From Lucinisca nassula (Eukaryota; Mollusca; Bivalvia; Lucinida; Lucinidae): a DNA stretch of 64,000 bases. Each line of letters starts with the position of its first letter. Position 1 is the first letter of the stretch. Shown here one piece after another: positions 53,880 through 64,000 of this stretch. Made by a program: the position numbers and the translations under genes. Below the pieces are notes generated by a model. The model was given only the letters and a program-made list of their open reading frames with translations, ran no database searches and was not told the DNA's origin. The DNA lies in assembly GCA_963580285.1 (NCBI GenBank), contig OY757011.1, forward strand, positions 165,197,406 through 165,261,405, given 5' to 3'.

Positions 53880-55139
53880 AAATTCATTACTGCAAACGCA
53901 CAACGATACCCAGTAACTCTATCTGACGGGGCAAGCAGGAAAAATGAGACGAAAACTCTGTTTTTTGAGGAGATTACTGGCGCAGTCGGTTAGACCATTT
54001 TTCCTGTATGGCTAGGCGCGGCAGTCATTGCCAGTGTGATTTCGAATCCTGCCAAAGTCCAGTCTCTCAGTTTGCGAATTTTAATGAATATACAATATAA
54101 AGTGATTTTATTGGTTGCTAATCAGAAACGAATGAGACAAATTGATATATTCAGCATGATAAGGGTTATACCACGCGCAAATTAAACAGAGCTCAGTGAA
54201 AAATAATGGTCCCGCATGTACCGGAAAGTGTCAAGTTCATTTTCATTTTTATTCTTTTGTTTCTTTCCGATCTCATTAAAAATTTTCCAGTAGTCTTTTG
54301 GGTTTGAAGATTTTTACATTTCTTTCCTCAACCAAGTTTTTTTTTTTTGCTATTTTCCCCACCTAGAGTTACTGCACATGGGAATGCAAGAATCTACAGC
54401 ATTACCAGGAATTCTCGTACTACAGGAACTGTCACTCAGATTACCGATAGCCCATATTTGATTGACATCAGTTAATTCCCTTAGACCGTAGTCGAGATAG
54501 TGTCTTTTACCTGTGTTAATAGTGTGTAATACCAGTTTCACACCTCCCGGTTTGAGTTACAATACACAACCAATCTGTGTTCTATCCAGTGCCCTAATAA
54601 AATTAGTATGGATTTCCATTGTAAATTTTGCCACCGAAAATTTCAAGATGGAAAATTCTGATATTTTATATAAAAAGTCATGTTTTGCTAACGGATGACC
54701 AAGTGTTTTGTCCTCGATATAGATTAAATATTCGTGGCCGGGCCGTTAATCCAAAATTATAGGGAAATAAAAATAGATCACGTTTATACATGTATAAATA
54801 TATTATTTCTTTTTTTATATATTTCATGGGTATATTCATGTAATTTTGTTCCTTTCTGTATTGTGGCCCTTGGTAAACAATAAAAGAAACGTTGTGATGA
54901 CAATGTATAAAAGAATTTATTTAATTAATGGAATTCAGCGTATAGTGGTGGGCGGACGATTTGGCCAGCGGACGATTTGGCCCGGATGTCATTTATAAAG
55001 TAATGCCATTTATAAAGCTCTGGCCTCTAGTGAGGACTGTTACGCCGTAAAGCAATTATGTATCCGAACATAGGCCGTAGTAGACACGGTGGCGTATGTT
55101 TGGAATTCAGCTTCGACACAGGATTTCAAATAATGTGGT
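53880..55139. other. No recognisable feature
   Basis: 1.25 kb of unique-looking AT-rich sequence. Confidence 0.35.
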
Positions 55140-55315
55140 AGTTTTTAAGGTGAAGACAAGATCAGCCTGCATGTTTACTGATTCAATAACGGTTCCATGA
55201 ATTGCATTGCTTCCGCGTACCAAAGTCTCTGATCAGACTGCACTTGCTTAAGCGCAGTCTGATCTGAGTCTATGCTAGTCGCCAATGCCACATTGTTTAA
55301 AATCACGTCGCGGCT
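55140..55315. repeat. Family W partial copy
   Basis: AAGACAAGATCAGCCTGCAT and CTCTGATCAGACTGCACTTG / AAGCGCAGTCTGATCTGAGT hairpin. Confidence 0.55.
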
Positions 55316-55394
55316 TTTTTTTTTGTTATGGAAAATTCATTTTAAATAACCATATATGAAGACCTAATTTTACATGGGTGTTGACTTATTTCTG

Positions 55395-55482
55395 AAGCCG
55401 GCCTCGGTAGCTCAGTCGCATGCGCGAATGATTGGTCATCAGGAGGATGCGGGTTCGATACCTGCCGGAGACGGCTATATTC
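55395..55482 (+). repeat. tRNA-like SINE head
   Basis: GGCCTCGGTAGCTCAGTCGC (A box TAGCTCAGTCG) and GCGGGTTCGATACCTGCCGG (B box). The anticodon arm does not fold well, so I treat it as a SINE-derived fragment, not a tRNA gene. Confidence 0.55.
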
Positions 55483-55597
55483 TTTCGTGGAAACTGATCA
55501 TGAAATCTTCTTTACATTCATTCTCTTTCTTCCACTGTTTCAAAAGGGCAGCTGTCAGTTTCAAACCAAAGAATTAGCGCCATACTGGTTAATCGCT

Positions 55598-57175
55598 TAC
55601 GTATGTTGCATCCCTAAACGTCCGACATCCCTAAGTGTCCGACAAAATTTTAATTTCTCGCAAAATTGTTGGAAACGGTGGGGAATGTTCAATTATGACA
55701 TTTTAAGGGAAAATTTCGAAAAAATTTTTTTTGGAAATATTCGAAATTTAAATTCAATTTTTTTCTTGTCGGACATTTCGGGGTGCCCCATGCATCCCTA
55801 AGTGTCCGCCATCCCTAAATGTCCGACAACATGAAAATTGACTAAGAAAGCATTTTTATTGTTAATAATCAATCAATAATAAATATAAAGACAAATTTAA
55901 CGTTAAACCTATGTTAAAAATGTTCACCTTTGGAAATAAGCATTGCAATATATGGATCCGAATATACCGTCATCCTTAGATGTCCGCCAGCATGACAAGA
56001 TCTTATTTTCTCGGGAAAATGTCCGAAACGGTGGAGAATGATCAATTGTGAGATTTTAAGTGAAAACTTCGCTTTTTTTCTCGAAAACATTCGAAATTTA
56101 ATTTCATATTTTTCTTGTCGGACACTTAGGGATGACCCATGCATCCCTAAGTGTCCGCCATCCCTAAATGTCCGACAACATGAAAATTGACTAAGAAAGC
56201 GTTTTTATTGTTAATAATCAATCAATTATAAATAAAAAGACAAATTCAACGTTAAACCTATGTTAAAAATGTTCACCTTTGGAAATAAGCATTGCAATAT
56301 ATGGATCCGAATATACCGTCATCCTTAGATGTCCGCCAGCATGACAAGATCTTATTTTCTCGGGAAGATGTCCGAAACGGTGGAGAATGATCAATTGTAA
56401 GATTTTAAGTGAAAACTTCGCTTTTTTTCTCGAAAATATTCGAAATTTAATTTCATATTTTTCTTGTCGGACACTTAGGGATGACCCATGCATCCCTAAG
56501 TGTCCGCCATCCCTAAATGTCCGACAACATGAAAATTGACTAAGAAAGCGTTTTTATTGTTAATAATCAATCAATGATAAATAAAAAGACAAATTCAACG
56601 TTAAACCTATGTTAAAAATGTTCACCTTTGGAAATAAGCACTGCAATATATGGATCCGAATATACCGGCATCCTTAGATGTCCGCCAGCATGACACAATC
56701 TTAGTTTCTCGGGAAAATGTCCGAAACGGTGGAGAATGATCAATTGTGACATTTTAAGTGAAAACTTCGTTGTTTTTTTTCTCGAAAATATTCGAAATTT
56801 AACTTCATTTTTTTTTCTTGTCGGACACTTAGGGATGACCCATGCATCCCTAAGTGTCCGCCATCCCTAAATGTCCGACAACATGAAAATTGACTAAGAA
56901 AGCATTTTTATTTTTAATAATCAATCAATGATAAATAAAAAGACAAATTCAACGTTAAACCTGTGTTAAAAATGTTCACCTTTGGAAATAAGCATTGCAA
57001 TATCTGGATCCGAATATGTCCGCAATCTCTAGATGTCCACCAGCATGACAAGTAACTTGGAAAATAGTTCTTACCGCTAATAATGAATAATGATTTATAA
57101 AGAAAAAGGTGAAGTAATTAAACCTATGCTAAAAAAGAATACGTTCGGACATATGCATCTTGATTGATATACACC
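55598..57175 (+). repeat. Left arm: ~350-bp subrepeats
   Basis: CATCCCTAAGTGTCCGCCAT begins units at 55793, 56142, 56491 and 56845 (spacing 349, 349, 354). Units contain TAAATGTCCGACAACATGAA, GTTCACCTTTGGAAATAAGC, GATGTCCGCCAGCATGACA and CCGAAACGGTGGAGAATGAT. A terminal half-unit at 55598-55792 is a distinct variant. Open frames of 76 codons recur on the minus strand but carry no domain. Confidence 0.85.
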
Positions 57176-57221
57176 TAAGTGGCCGTTAACATGAAAAACG
57201 GCTGATAAAGTAATTTTATCA

Positions 57222-57544
57222 TTAAAGGCATTTATTCTTGTAAGGTAGAACACACCGTGTGTTCATAATTGTTTTATTGCCCCCTGTGATATACTCTCTG
57301 TGGCAGATCAAAGGCAGCCCCTAATATGGTGATTAGTAGCTCTTGTTGAATCCCTGAATGAGGCACTTAAGGGGAAAATCACTAAGGTAAACTCTAGTCA
57401 GCAGTTAGCAAACTATTGATTTTTCCCCCAAGTAGGCCCCTTACCTGTTGAAGTCAGAGACCTTCTCTTCAGCCAGCACTGAGAGCTATATAATATTATG
57501 TAATGCAATGATGGTCCTCAATAAACAAGAATAAATGCCTTTAA
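57222..57544. mobile_element. 323-bp TTAA-flanked MITE
   Basis: TTAAAGGCATTTATTCTTGT and ACAAGAATAAATGCCTTTAA are a perfect 20-bp inverted pair including TTAA. Interior has no ORF. Confidence 0.75.
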
Positions 57545-57549
57545 TAATC

Positions 57550-57780
57550 AAATATTATTAATTTGAAAAGTCAAATTAAAACGTGAAACCTATAATTTAT
57601 AACTGGAGTTCCATGTGGCATACATAGAGAATCTAACGAGTGCTCATGTATTACTGAATTTATCAAACGAGTTTAGGAACAAGTAAAACATGCGAGGCTT
57701 TGCCGAGCATTTTATGCCTTTCCCCGCAACGAGCCTAATAAATTCAACAATACACGATCACGAATGCAAGAATAAATTTA
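57550..57780. other. No recognisable feature
   Basis: AT-rich filler inside the foldback element. Confidence 0.3.
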
Positions 57781-57782
57781 TT

Positions 57783-57991
57783 TTCGGTTTTGGATTTTAC
57801 GGCCCTTTCAAGATTATTTCACTCATATCGAGCCAATCGTTAATCAGAGGTGGGCGAAAAACCGGAGTACCCGGGAAACACCACCTGACCTTCCGTCACT
57901 CGTGACCCGAACGAGGCTCGAACCTAGGGCGGTGAGAGACCTAATGACTAAGAGTCAGCTCTCTTATCCACTCGGCCACGGAGGCCCGTCT
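57783..57991 (-). repeat. tRNA-derived SINE, full length
   Basis: Inverse of 49197-49437; B box inverse AGGCTCGAACCT and A box inverse CCACTCGGCCA. Confidence 0.82.
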
Positions 57992-58237
57992 CAAGAGTCT
58001 ATATATCATATGACTTATAAAACGTACTTTATTCAAAATCTGTATGCAAAAATGTCAATATTTCCGCAGTAAGTAAACGCGACGTCGTTAAGGACGTTGT
58101 ACGTGTATCGTTATGGGCGTATCTAACTAATTTGCATATTTAATCCATTAGTGGATTACGGAATTTATTGCATGACGTTATTACACTCTCAGACGCGACG
58201 CCATATGTAAATTAGTTTTCTTACCTCTTCACAGATA

Positions 58238-58381
58238 TCCGTTATAGCCGTACCCCTGACGCGGGTTCTAACGGATACCCACAATCCATGCTTTGGGTTA
58301 TAATCTTTTTTTTTTTTTCTTTTTTTTTTTTCGATTTTTAGGGGTGGGGGATCTTACGCATATGATTGAATAGGCGTGATG
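58238..58381. repeat. Family P remnant
   Basis: GCGGGTTCTAACGGATACCC, CACAATCCATGCTTTGG, T-rich run, then GAATAGGCGTGATG. Confidence 0.5.
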
Positions 58382-58875
58382 TCAAACTTGACTCAGTACC
58401 TTGGTTGGACCAAAACTGGTTTAAAGTCGTATGCCCGTATTCATCAGCATTAAAATTATGATACACATATATTTTATATAGTCGCGTAAACTATTTGAAC
58501 GACAAAAAGGTTGATACCAAATTAGTGAGATCATAAAACGCCCCAAAAAATGAATCCGCTAGCATGAGTCCGCTATCAGTTTATGGGTCAAATGCAGCGG
58601 TAGTTCAGATTCAGAATAACTTCGTATTGTGTAAAATTAGAAGTGTATATTGCTTGGAAACTGAAGTTCGGTGTCATACCGGCATCACAGGTAAAGGTGT
58701 GAAAATTGCTACAGAAGTAAATGTGACAGTAAACGCAATGACAATATGCAGGTTGTATATCATTTTCACACTATCACCCCCGTCCCCAGCCCCACGCCCC
58801 CGCCCCCGGCCTGCAATTCACCAAGATTGAATAATGGATACGAGACTATGGTGGGGTATGTATTTGATTTGAGGT
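58382..58875. other. No recognisable feature
   Basis: A C-rich stretch at 58770-58810; no gene recognised. Confidence 0.3.
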
Positions 58876-59074
58876 TTAACCTTTAGCCTGCTGTTTCTTT
58901 GCAAACAGTATAGATCCAGATCAGATGGCTTCTGAAGAAGCCATCTGATCAGGGTCTACACTGTTTGACATTCAGTTTATGAATATGTAGAAATACATTG
59001 CATCAAGTAATCTGATTGGTTCAAAGTCAGAAATGGGTGTTGCTTAATTGAATATTCAGCAGGTTAAAGGTTAA
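58876..59074. mobile_element. Family T piggyBac-like MITE
   Basis: TTAACCTTTAGCCTGCTG and CAGCAGGTTAAAGGTTAA TIRs; hairpin GCAAACAGTATAGATCCAGA, GGCTTCTGAAGAAGCC. The first bases after TTAA (CCTTTAGCCTGC) resemble the usual piggyBac CCYTTTGCCTGC start. Confidence 0.78.
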
Positions 59075-59340
59075 CGTCCTCGTCAACACGGTATTGGTCA
59101 TTTTTGGAAACGTTACTTGCGATTTTGTAGGGCTTCCCACCGAAGATGAAATGAAATGACTTCTCAAGCCCTGTAGTCCAATTATACCAATAGGGTAAAT
59201 CAGCATAGACGGTACGACTCGAGCCGCTTTGCCTTTGCAGGCGGAAACCCTTCAAGCGGTTTAGTTTGACGCTTATGACCCACATATAGGGTTGCCGCGC
59301 CGTTAAACACAAACTCATCAGGTTTACCTGTACTAGTGCG
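59075..59340 (+). repeat. Family V SINE-like repeat
   Basis: GTCCTCGTCAACACGGTATT, GAAATGACTTCTCAAGCCCT and AGACGGTACGACTCGAGCC; starts where the MITE ends. Confidence 0.55.
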
Positions 59341-59364
59341 CGGTCAGTTTCAGCATGAAAGGCA

Positions 59365-59440
59365 TATACAGTTCAGCGTGCATACAAATAGATGAAGAAC
59401 AGCATGAAAGGCATATACAGTTCAGCGTGCATACAAATAG
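59365..59440 (+). repeat. Short tandem duplication, ~46 bp
   Basis: GAAAGGCATATACAGTTCAG through TACAAATAG occurs twice. Confidence 0.8.
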
Positions 59441-59699
59441 GTGAAGAATAGCATGCAAGTGAACATTGTCTTTCACAATATAAGTTTTCATGCTACCTAC
59501 AAATAACATACACCCTTAATTTTGTGCGATCTACATGTAGGATCACAGACCAGTTTGGTTGTAAAATTTTAACTTTACTCCAACGTTGATATAACACTGC
59601 AAAAGTTGGTGTCTCCAAAACAAGAGTGTTTGTCCGATTGTCTTTGAGTGCAGGATGGGAAATGGGTCGGACTATTTTATATAATCATTAAAATCTTCC

Positions 59700-60065
59700 A
59701 TCTTATGCAAACAGTATACACCCTGATAAGACTACGCGTTCTTCGGCGTCTGATCTGGGTCTACACTGTCTGCCAAGCCCAACAGTTGTTTACTTATGAC
59801 TCTCTTCGGACATCAGGGTAGTGACAATAACATGGCTCTGTTTGGGTCGATTGTCCATTAGTACGAAAAGCAATATTGCTTTTTAAAGTCAACGTGAATA
59901 TCACAGAGTAACTCTTTTTATAGAAAATAGCCGGTGATGTCAGAGTGTTTCGTAAGACTTAAAAGGGTTATCATGGAATGACAGGATGAGCAAACAGTGT
60001 AGACCCAGATCAGACGATGCTGAACGTGGCGTCTAATCAAGATATACACTATTTGTTTGAAACAG
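59700..60065. repeat. Two GCAAACAGT/GATCAGAC hairpin elements
   Basis: 59703-59783 (GCAAACAGTATACACCCTGA / GATCTGGGTCTACACTGTCT) and 59990-60060 (GCAAACAGTGTAGACCCAGA / AATCAAGATATACACTATTT). Confidence 0.6.
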
Positions 60066-60309
60066 AAATGTTATAGTTACACCAGACCTGAACAAACGCA
60101 TTGACGCCATCTGCGAGAATTTTTTTTTTGCTGTTTATTCGGGTCCAGGTGACACATTTCAGTCTGAATTTCATGTAGGGTAAGATGATGTCTATTAGCA
60201 AATAAGCTACTGATATTACACACAACAAACCAATACGAGGATCTTACATAGGAATTGCGAGATGTCTCTCATCCATGACAACGTATAATTTAAACTTTGT
60301 CAGTTGTGT

Positions 60310-60607
60310 CTCTTGAACGTGGAAGATGCAGTAAACCCTAAAAAATGTCTGTTCTGAGTCTTCGCTGGTCGCTCAAACCTTCTTGTAGACTTTTTCATGC
60401 GCGGGCTCATATAATAAAATGGTAACGTTATTTCGTCTATTACATATGAGCCAGCGCATGACGAAACCTAATAGGAAGTCTTAAACGACCAGCGAAGATT
60501 CAGATCAGCATGCGCATCCCATTGTCACCCCCTATTGTAATAGAGGATGATTGCACAGGTTGATTTGGTCGCACCGGTCTAATTGTAGAGTTTGTCATGC
60601 GCCGGCT
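60310..60607. mobile_element. Family W elements, inverted pair
   Basis: 60448-60607 has ends GAGCCAGCGCATGACGAAAC and GTTTGTCATGCGCCGGCTC. A half copy at 60345-60399 lies in opposite orientation. Confidence 0.6.
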
Positions 60608-60640
60608 CTTATATCGTATGTGTTATGATTGTTAACGATA

Positions 60641-60790
60641 AAAAGGTTTTTTTTCTTTGGTTTTGGGTTTTTCGGCCCATTCAAGATTATTTCACTCATA
60701 TCGAGCCGATCGTTAATCAGAGATTGGTGAAAACCGGAGTACCTGGAGAAAAACCACATGGTTTTCCGTTGCAGAACTTGGCATCTCACA
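60641..60790 (-). repeat. tRNA-derived SINE, truncated
   Basis: Body and poly-T only; tRNA head missing. Confidence 0.7.
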
Positions 60791-60807
60791 AATGTTTCTC
60801 ATTTTTT

Positions 60808-61205
60808 TTAATGTTATCAGACATTTTGGGTTGGCAGACATTTTGGGTGACCATATTTATTGGGACCCGCTATTAAGATGCTTATTTTCCATCACATAAA
60901 ACACGCCTAAATTTTTTACCCTTAAACCCCACATTTAAAAGAGTAAAAGTGGGGTTCGCTGGGTTATACATTATTTTCTTAACTCCTGCTCTACGACATA
61001 GATCGTTGGTACTAGTTAGTACAGTCTCGGCGAGGCGTTTCGAACAAGTGCCCGCGACATCTGTTTAGAGCAGAAATAAAAACAAATCCTTTTTTTTTTT
61101 TCAACAGAAATTTTTCATTTTTTTTTTGTTTTTTGTTTCAGGTAAATTTTTTAATGTGTTTAAGTAGGCGTTTGTGTAATTTAAGGTAAAGTTTTTAGCA
61201 CAGGT
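60808..61205 (-). repeat. Foldback subrepeat split by a family P element
   Basis: GGCAGACATTTTGGGTGACC to AAGATGCTTATTTTCC (60808-60889) continues at TTTTTAGCACAGGTATAACA (61186-61205), comparable to 62020-62095. 60890-61181 is a diverged type A MITE (CATCACATAAAACACGCCTA). Confidence 0.6.
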
Positions 61206-61214
61206 ATAACATAT

Positions 61215-61725
61215 TTTTGTCTTTATCCCTCGACCGAAAAGGTTCGGGGGATAAAGCGATCAGCATGGCGTCCGTCCGTATACGCAATCTTGTGATGGCC
61301 ATAACTTAAATACCCTTTGAGATATATTGGTGATACTTGGCATACTTGTACACAAGGTTGAGACGGCGTGTCATGCGTACGAATGGTTTTTGAGTTATCT
61401 TCCCTTTCAATAAAATAGAATGACTATCTTGTGATCGCCATAACTCCTATACCCTGCAAGGTATATTTATGATAATTGGCATAATTGTAGACAAGGTTGA
61501 GATGGCGTGTCATGCACAAGAACCACACTCTTGGTACCATGGTTTTAGAGTTATATCCCCTTCCAATAAAATACTATGACTATCTCGTGATCACCATAAC
61601 TCCAAAACCCTTCAAAATCTATTGACAATACTTGGCATAATTGTTCACATGGTTGAGAATGTGTGTAATGCGCTTTCTATTTGTGAAAAATTTTCTGAAG
61701 GCAATATTGCCTTTTGGTCGGGGGA
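61215..61725. repeat. Degenerate ~140-bp array
   Basis: TTGTGATGGCCATAACT-type motif at 61292, 61428 and 61577, with CATACTTGTACACAAGGTTG and GAGATGGCGTGTCATGC. Bounded by TTTATCCCTCGACCGAAAA and TTTTGGTCGGGGGATTTG, an inverted pair. Confidence 0.7.
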
Positions 61726-61799
61726 TTTGCCAACCACTCTGATGTCTATTTTTTTTTATAATCATAATTGATAATTAGCGAAAAAAAAAAAAGAAGAAA

Positions 61800-62907
61800 A
61801 AAAAAAAGATCTTAGTTACTTGTCATGCTGGCGGACTTCTAGAGATTGCGGACATACTCGAATCCATATATTCTAATGCTTATTTCGGAAGGTGAAAATT
61901 TTTAACATGGATTTAACGTCTTTTTATTCAATATTATTTGAAAATTAATAAACAAAAAAAAAACATGCGTTCTCGTCCAATTTTTACGTTGTTGGACATT
62001 TAGGGATGGCGGACACTTAGGGATGACCATATTGGGATCCCTTATCAAGATGCTTATTTCCGAAGGTATTCTTTTTTAGCATAGGTTTAATTACTTCACC
62101 TTTTTCTTTATAAATCATTATTCATTATTAGCGGTAAGAACTATTTTCCAAGTTACTTGTCATGCTGGTGGACATCTAGAGATTGCGGACATATTCGGAT
62201 CCAGATATTGCAATGCTTATTTCCAAAGGTGAACATTTTTAACATAGGTTTAACGTTGAATTTGTCTTTTTATTTATCATTGATTGATTATTAACAATAA
62301 AAATGCTTTCTTAGTCAATTTTCATGTTGTCGGACATTTAGGGATGGCGGACACTTAGGGATGCATGGGTCATCCCTAAGTGTCCGACAAGAAAAAAAAT
62401 GAAGTTAAATTTCGAATATTTTCGAGAAAAAAAGCGAAGTTTTCACTTAAAATGTCACAATTGATCATTCCCCACCGTTTCGGACATCTTCCCGGGAAAC
62501 TAAGATTTTGTCATGCTGGCGGACATCTAAGGATGCCGGTATATTCGGATCCATATATTGCAATGCTTATTTCCAAAGGTGAACATTTTTAACATAGGTT
62601 TAACGTTAAATTTGTCTTTTTATTTATCATTGATTGATTATTAACAATAAAAATGCTTTCTTAGTCAATTTTCATGTTGTCGGACATTTAGGGATGGCGG
62701 ACACTTAGGGATGCATGGGGCACCCCGAAATGTCCGACAAGAAAAAATTGAAGTTAAATTTCGAATATTTCCAAAAAATTTTTTTTCGAAATTTTCCCTT
62801 AAAATGTCATAATTGAACATTCCCCACCGTTTCCAACAATTTTGCGAGAAATTAAAATTTTGTCGGACACTTAGGGATGTCGGACGTTTAGGGATGCAAC
62901 ATACGTA
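61800..62907 (-). repeat. Right arm of the foldback-like element
   Basis: Inverse subrepeats: GTCATGCTGGCGGACATCTA, GGTGAACATTTTTAACATAG, TCATGTTGTCGGACATTTAG. 62040-62200 matches the inner end of the left arm (57010-57175) in inverse; 61800-62035 is a further diverged unit. Confidence 0.8.
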
Positions 62908-63052
62908 TACTCAGTAGAAAGGTGGGGATAGGTAAACTGACAAGCTCGATATGACACAAAAAGTGTTGAGAAGGCCTTTAAACTCCAGTCTAATTTCTGA
63001 TATGAAGAGCTCTACTGGGATGTGCAACTAAAGCTCTGTCGTCTATATCGGA

Positions 63053-63280
63053 TTAACCCATTTTGTACCGACCGGAATTTGTCAACCTTAAACATAGCAC
63101 AAGTCCATTTCAAAATTTGATGGTGTGAAGTGTTTTCTAAATATATTTAAAAATTAAAAAATGGCTGAACTTTTTTGCGAAAAGTAGTTCCTGAACAAAA
63201 GCCGAGCTCGGTGGCGTCTCATCTGGGCCTGCACTTTTTGCTATAACCCGTTTTGTGGGATTCGGTACAAAATGGGTTAA
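63053..63280. mobile_element. Family T piggyBac-like MITE, clean TIRs
   Basis: TTAACCCATTTTGTACCGA and TCGGTACAAAATGGGTTAA are a near-perfect inverted pair with TTAA at both edges. Confidence 0.82.
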
Positions 63281-63364
63281 TGCACAACACTCACAAACTT
63301 TGGATAAACATATCTCGGACGCCCTAGGCGAGCAACTCACGTTATTTCAATATACACCGATCCT

Positions 63365-63540
63365 GATAACACGTATCTTTGCACATAGTGTAGATCCAGA
63401 TCAGATGGCTTCTGAGTCTGATCAGGATCTACACTGTTTGAAATTAACTTTTTAAATTTGCAGGAATAAATTATATAAGTAATCTGATTGGTTCAAAGTC
63501 AGGAACGGGCGTGGTCAGATAAACAAAATAAAATAAATAA
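63365..63540. repeat. Family T relic with GATCAG hairpin
   Basis: GTGTAGATCCAGATCAGATG, GGCTTCTGAGTC, GATCAGGATCTACACTGTTT and ATCTGATTGGTTCAAAGTCA, as in 58876-59074, but without the terminal TTAACC. Confidence 0.6.
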
Positions 63541-63589
63541 TAATAGTAATAAACGATGAAATAATAAGTTGGTTACATGCAATGACAAC

Positions 63590-63765
63590 AGATTTACCCG
63601 TTGTTGTCCTCTGGTTTGTTTTTTGTTTTCGACTTTTGTCGAATCTCTTTATGTCAATGTGTCGCCATGAAACAGTATGTTTGCACAACGTTTTTGCTTC
63701 TCATGTTGTTATCATATTGTATGACCTGAGAGAAATAAATTTGATTTGATTTGATTTGATTTACA
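63590..63765 (+). repeat. Probable non-LTR 3' UTR with (TTTGA)n tail
   Basis: GTATGACCTGAGAGAAATAA then four to five ATTTG/TTTGA units; no coding part present. Confidence 0.4.
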
Positions 63766-63879
63766 TCCTCAGTTATTTCAGAATAAGGAAAGTGGGTTTG
63801 TGTCGTAATTTTCTTACTTTAAGATTTAAACAAGACACAACGAAAGGAGCCTATACTCACATTATATTATAATATAGTA

Positions 63880-64000
63880 AAACCTCTACCACCCTAAAAT
63901 TGAAATTTTCAGATTAAAAAATCCTGATAACTTTAATATTTCTGCACATGACATACATTGCGGATACTCGGTAGAAACGCCTCGACGAGGTTGTTCAAAC
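63880..64000 (-). repeat. Family P element cut by window end
   Basis: ATTGCGGATACTCGGTAGAA, CGCCTCGACGAGG centre; continues outside. Confidence 0.5.

Larger units (their letters stand above)
55598..62907. mobile_element. 7.3-kb foldback-like element
   Basis: Left terminus TACGTATGTTGCATCCCTAA and the exact inverse at 62888-62907. The outer ~190 bp of the two arms are almost identical in inverse. Arms are built of ~350-bp subrepeats (left ~4.5, right ~2.5-3), as in Foldback/Galileo-type elements with expandable TIRs. The interior has no recognisable transposase, only nested MITEs, SINEs and a degenerate array. No convincing target duplication found. Confidence 0.7.

Noticed and set aside
55914..56493. 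Repeated 76-codon minus-strand frames as a gene family
   Set aside because: They are the same reading of foldback subrepeats; other units have stops and no domain is visible.
55598..57060. CRISPR-like array from regularly spaced repeats
   Set aside because: Units are ~350 bp, variable, AT-rich and part of inverted arms in animal DNA; no short repeat-spacer layout.

Overview
This is a gene-poor, repeat-saturated stretch of animal nuclear DNA, most likely from a marine bivalve (clam-like) mollusc. Supporting signs: no operons or compact genes; many microsatellites and poly-C runs; tRNA-derived SINEs; mariner, piggyBac-like and non-LTR relics; short hammerhead-ribozyme repeats of the kind known from molluscs; and a Naiad-type Penelope-like element with in-frame TGA codons, a state reported for clams and spiders. 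The species assignment is inference. I see no complete host protein-coding gene; one possible terminal exon lies near 30.2-30.5 kb.

Layout. 0-0.6 kb: tandem 241-bp retrozyme-like units with hammerhead ribozymes on the minus strand, cut by the window edge. 0.6-4.8 kb: palindrome-centred MITEs. 4.8-5.8 kb: a 72-bp satellite of about 14 copies. 6.7-11 kb: a MITE, a degenerate array carrying AAGATGGCC-like motifs and copies of an unknown ~0.7-kb repeat. 11-18.4 kb: a diverged ~150-bp array split by several insertions. The largest is a 5.0-kb TIR-bounded insertion (11932-16936, 6-bp target duplication) that holds the Naiad element (N-terminal GIY-YIG endonuclease, CxC linker, reverse transcriptase). 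18.4-21.7 kb: a third retrozyme relic, then arrays rich in TCAAGGTCA. 22-27 kb: MITEs, one nested in another, SINEs and a pogo-like element. 27.8-29.0 kb: a mariner with intact ends and a broken transposase. 32.2-33.0 kb: the 3' end of a non-LTR element. 33.7-35.3 kb: a two-hammerhead retrozyme followed by 0.3-kb direct repeats with a hammerhead-like core. 36.6-37.4 kb: a tandem duplication with paired CRE palindromes. 44-45.6 kb: a decayed non-LTR reverse transcriptase split in motif A. 55.6-62.9 kb: a 7.3-kb foldback-like structure whose arms are built from ~350-bp subrepeats and whose interior is full of nested elements. The remainder is unique-looking sequence with scattered repeats.

How the parts relate. 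The window records layered transposition. Old tandem arrays were invaded by MITEs, larger TIR and retro-elements landed in those, and further MITEs and SINEs landed inside them. Two themes deserve follow-up: (1) the Naiad frame is interrupted only by TGA (five times, at least three where Cys is expected) plus one frameshift; (2) three related loci carry hammerhead cores at the spacing expected of small-circular-RNA retrozymes.
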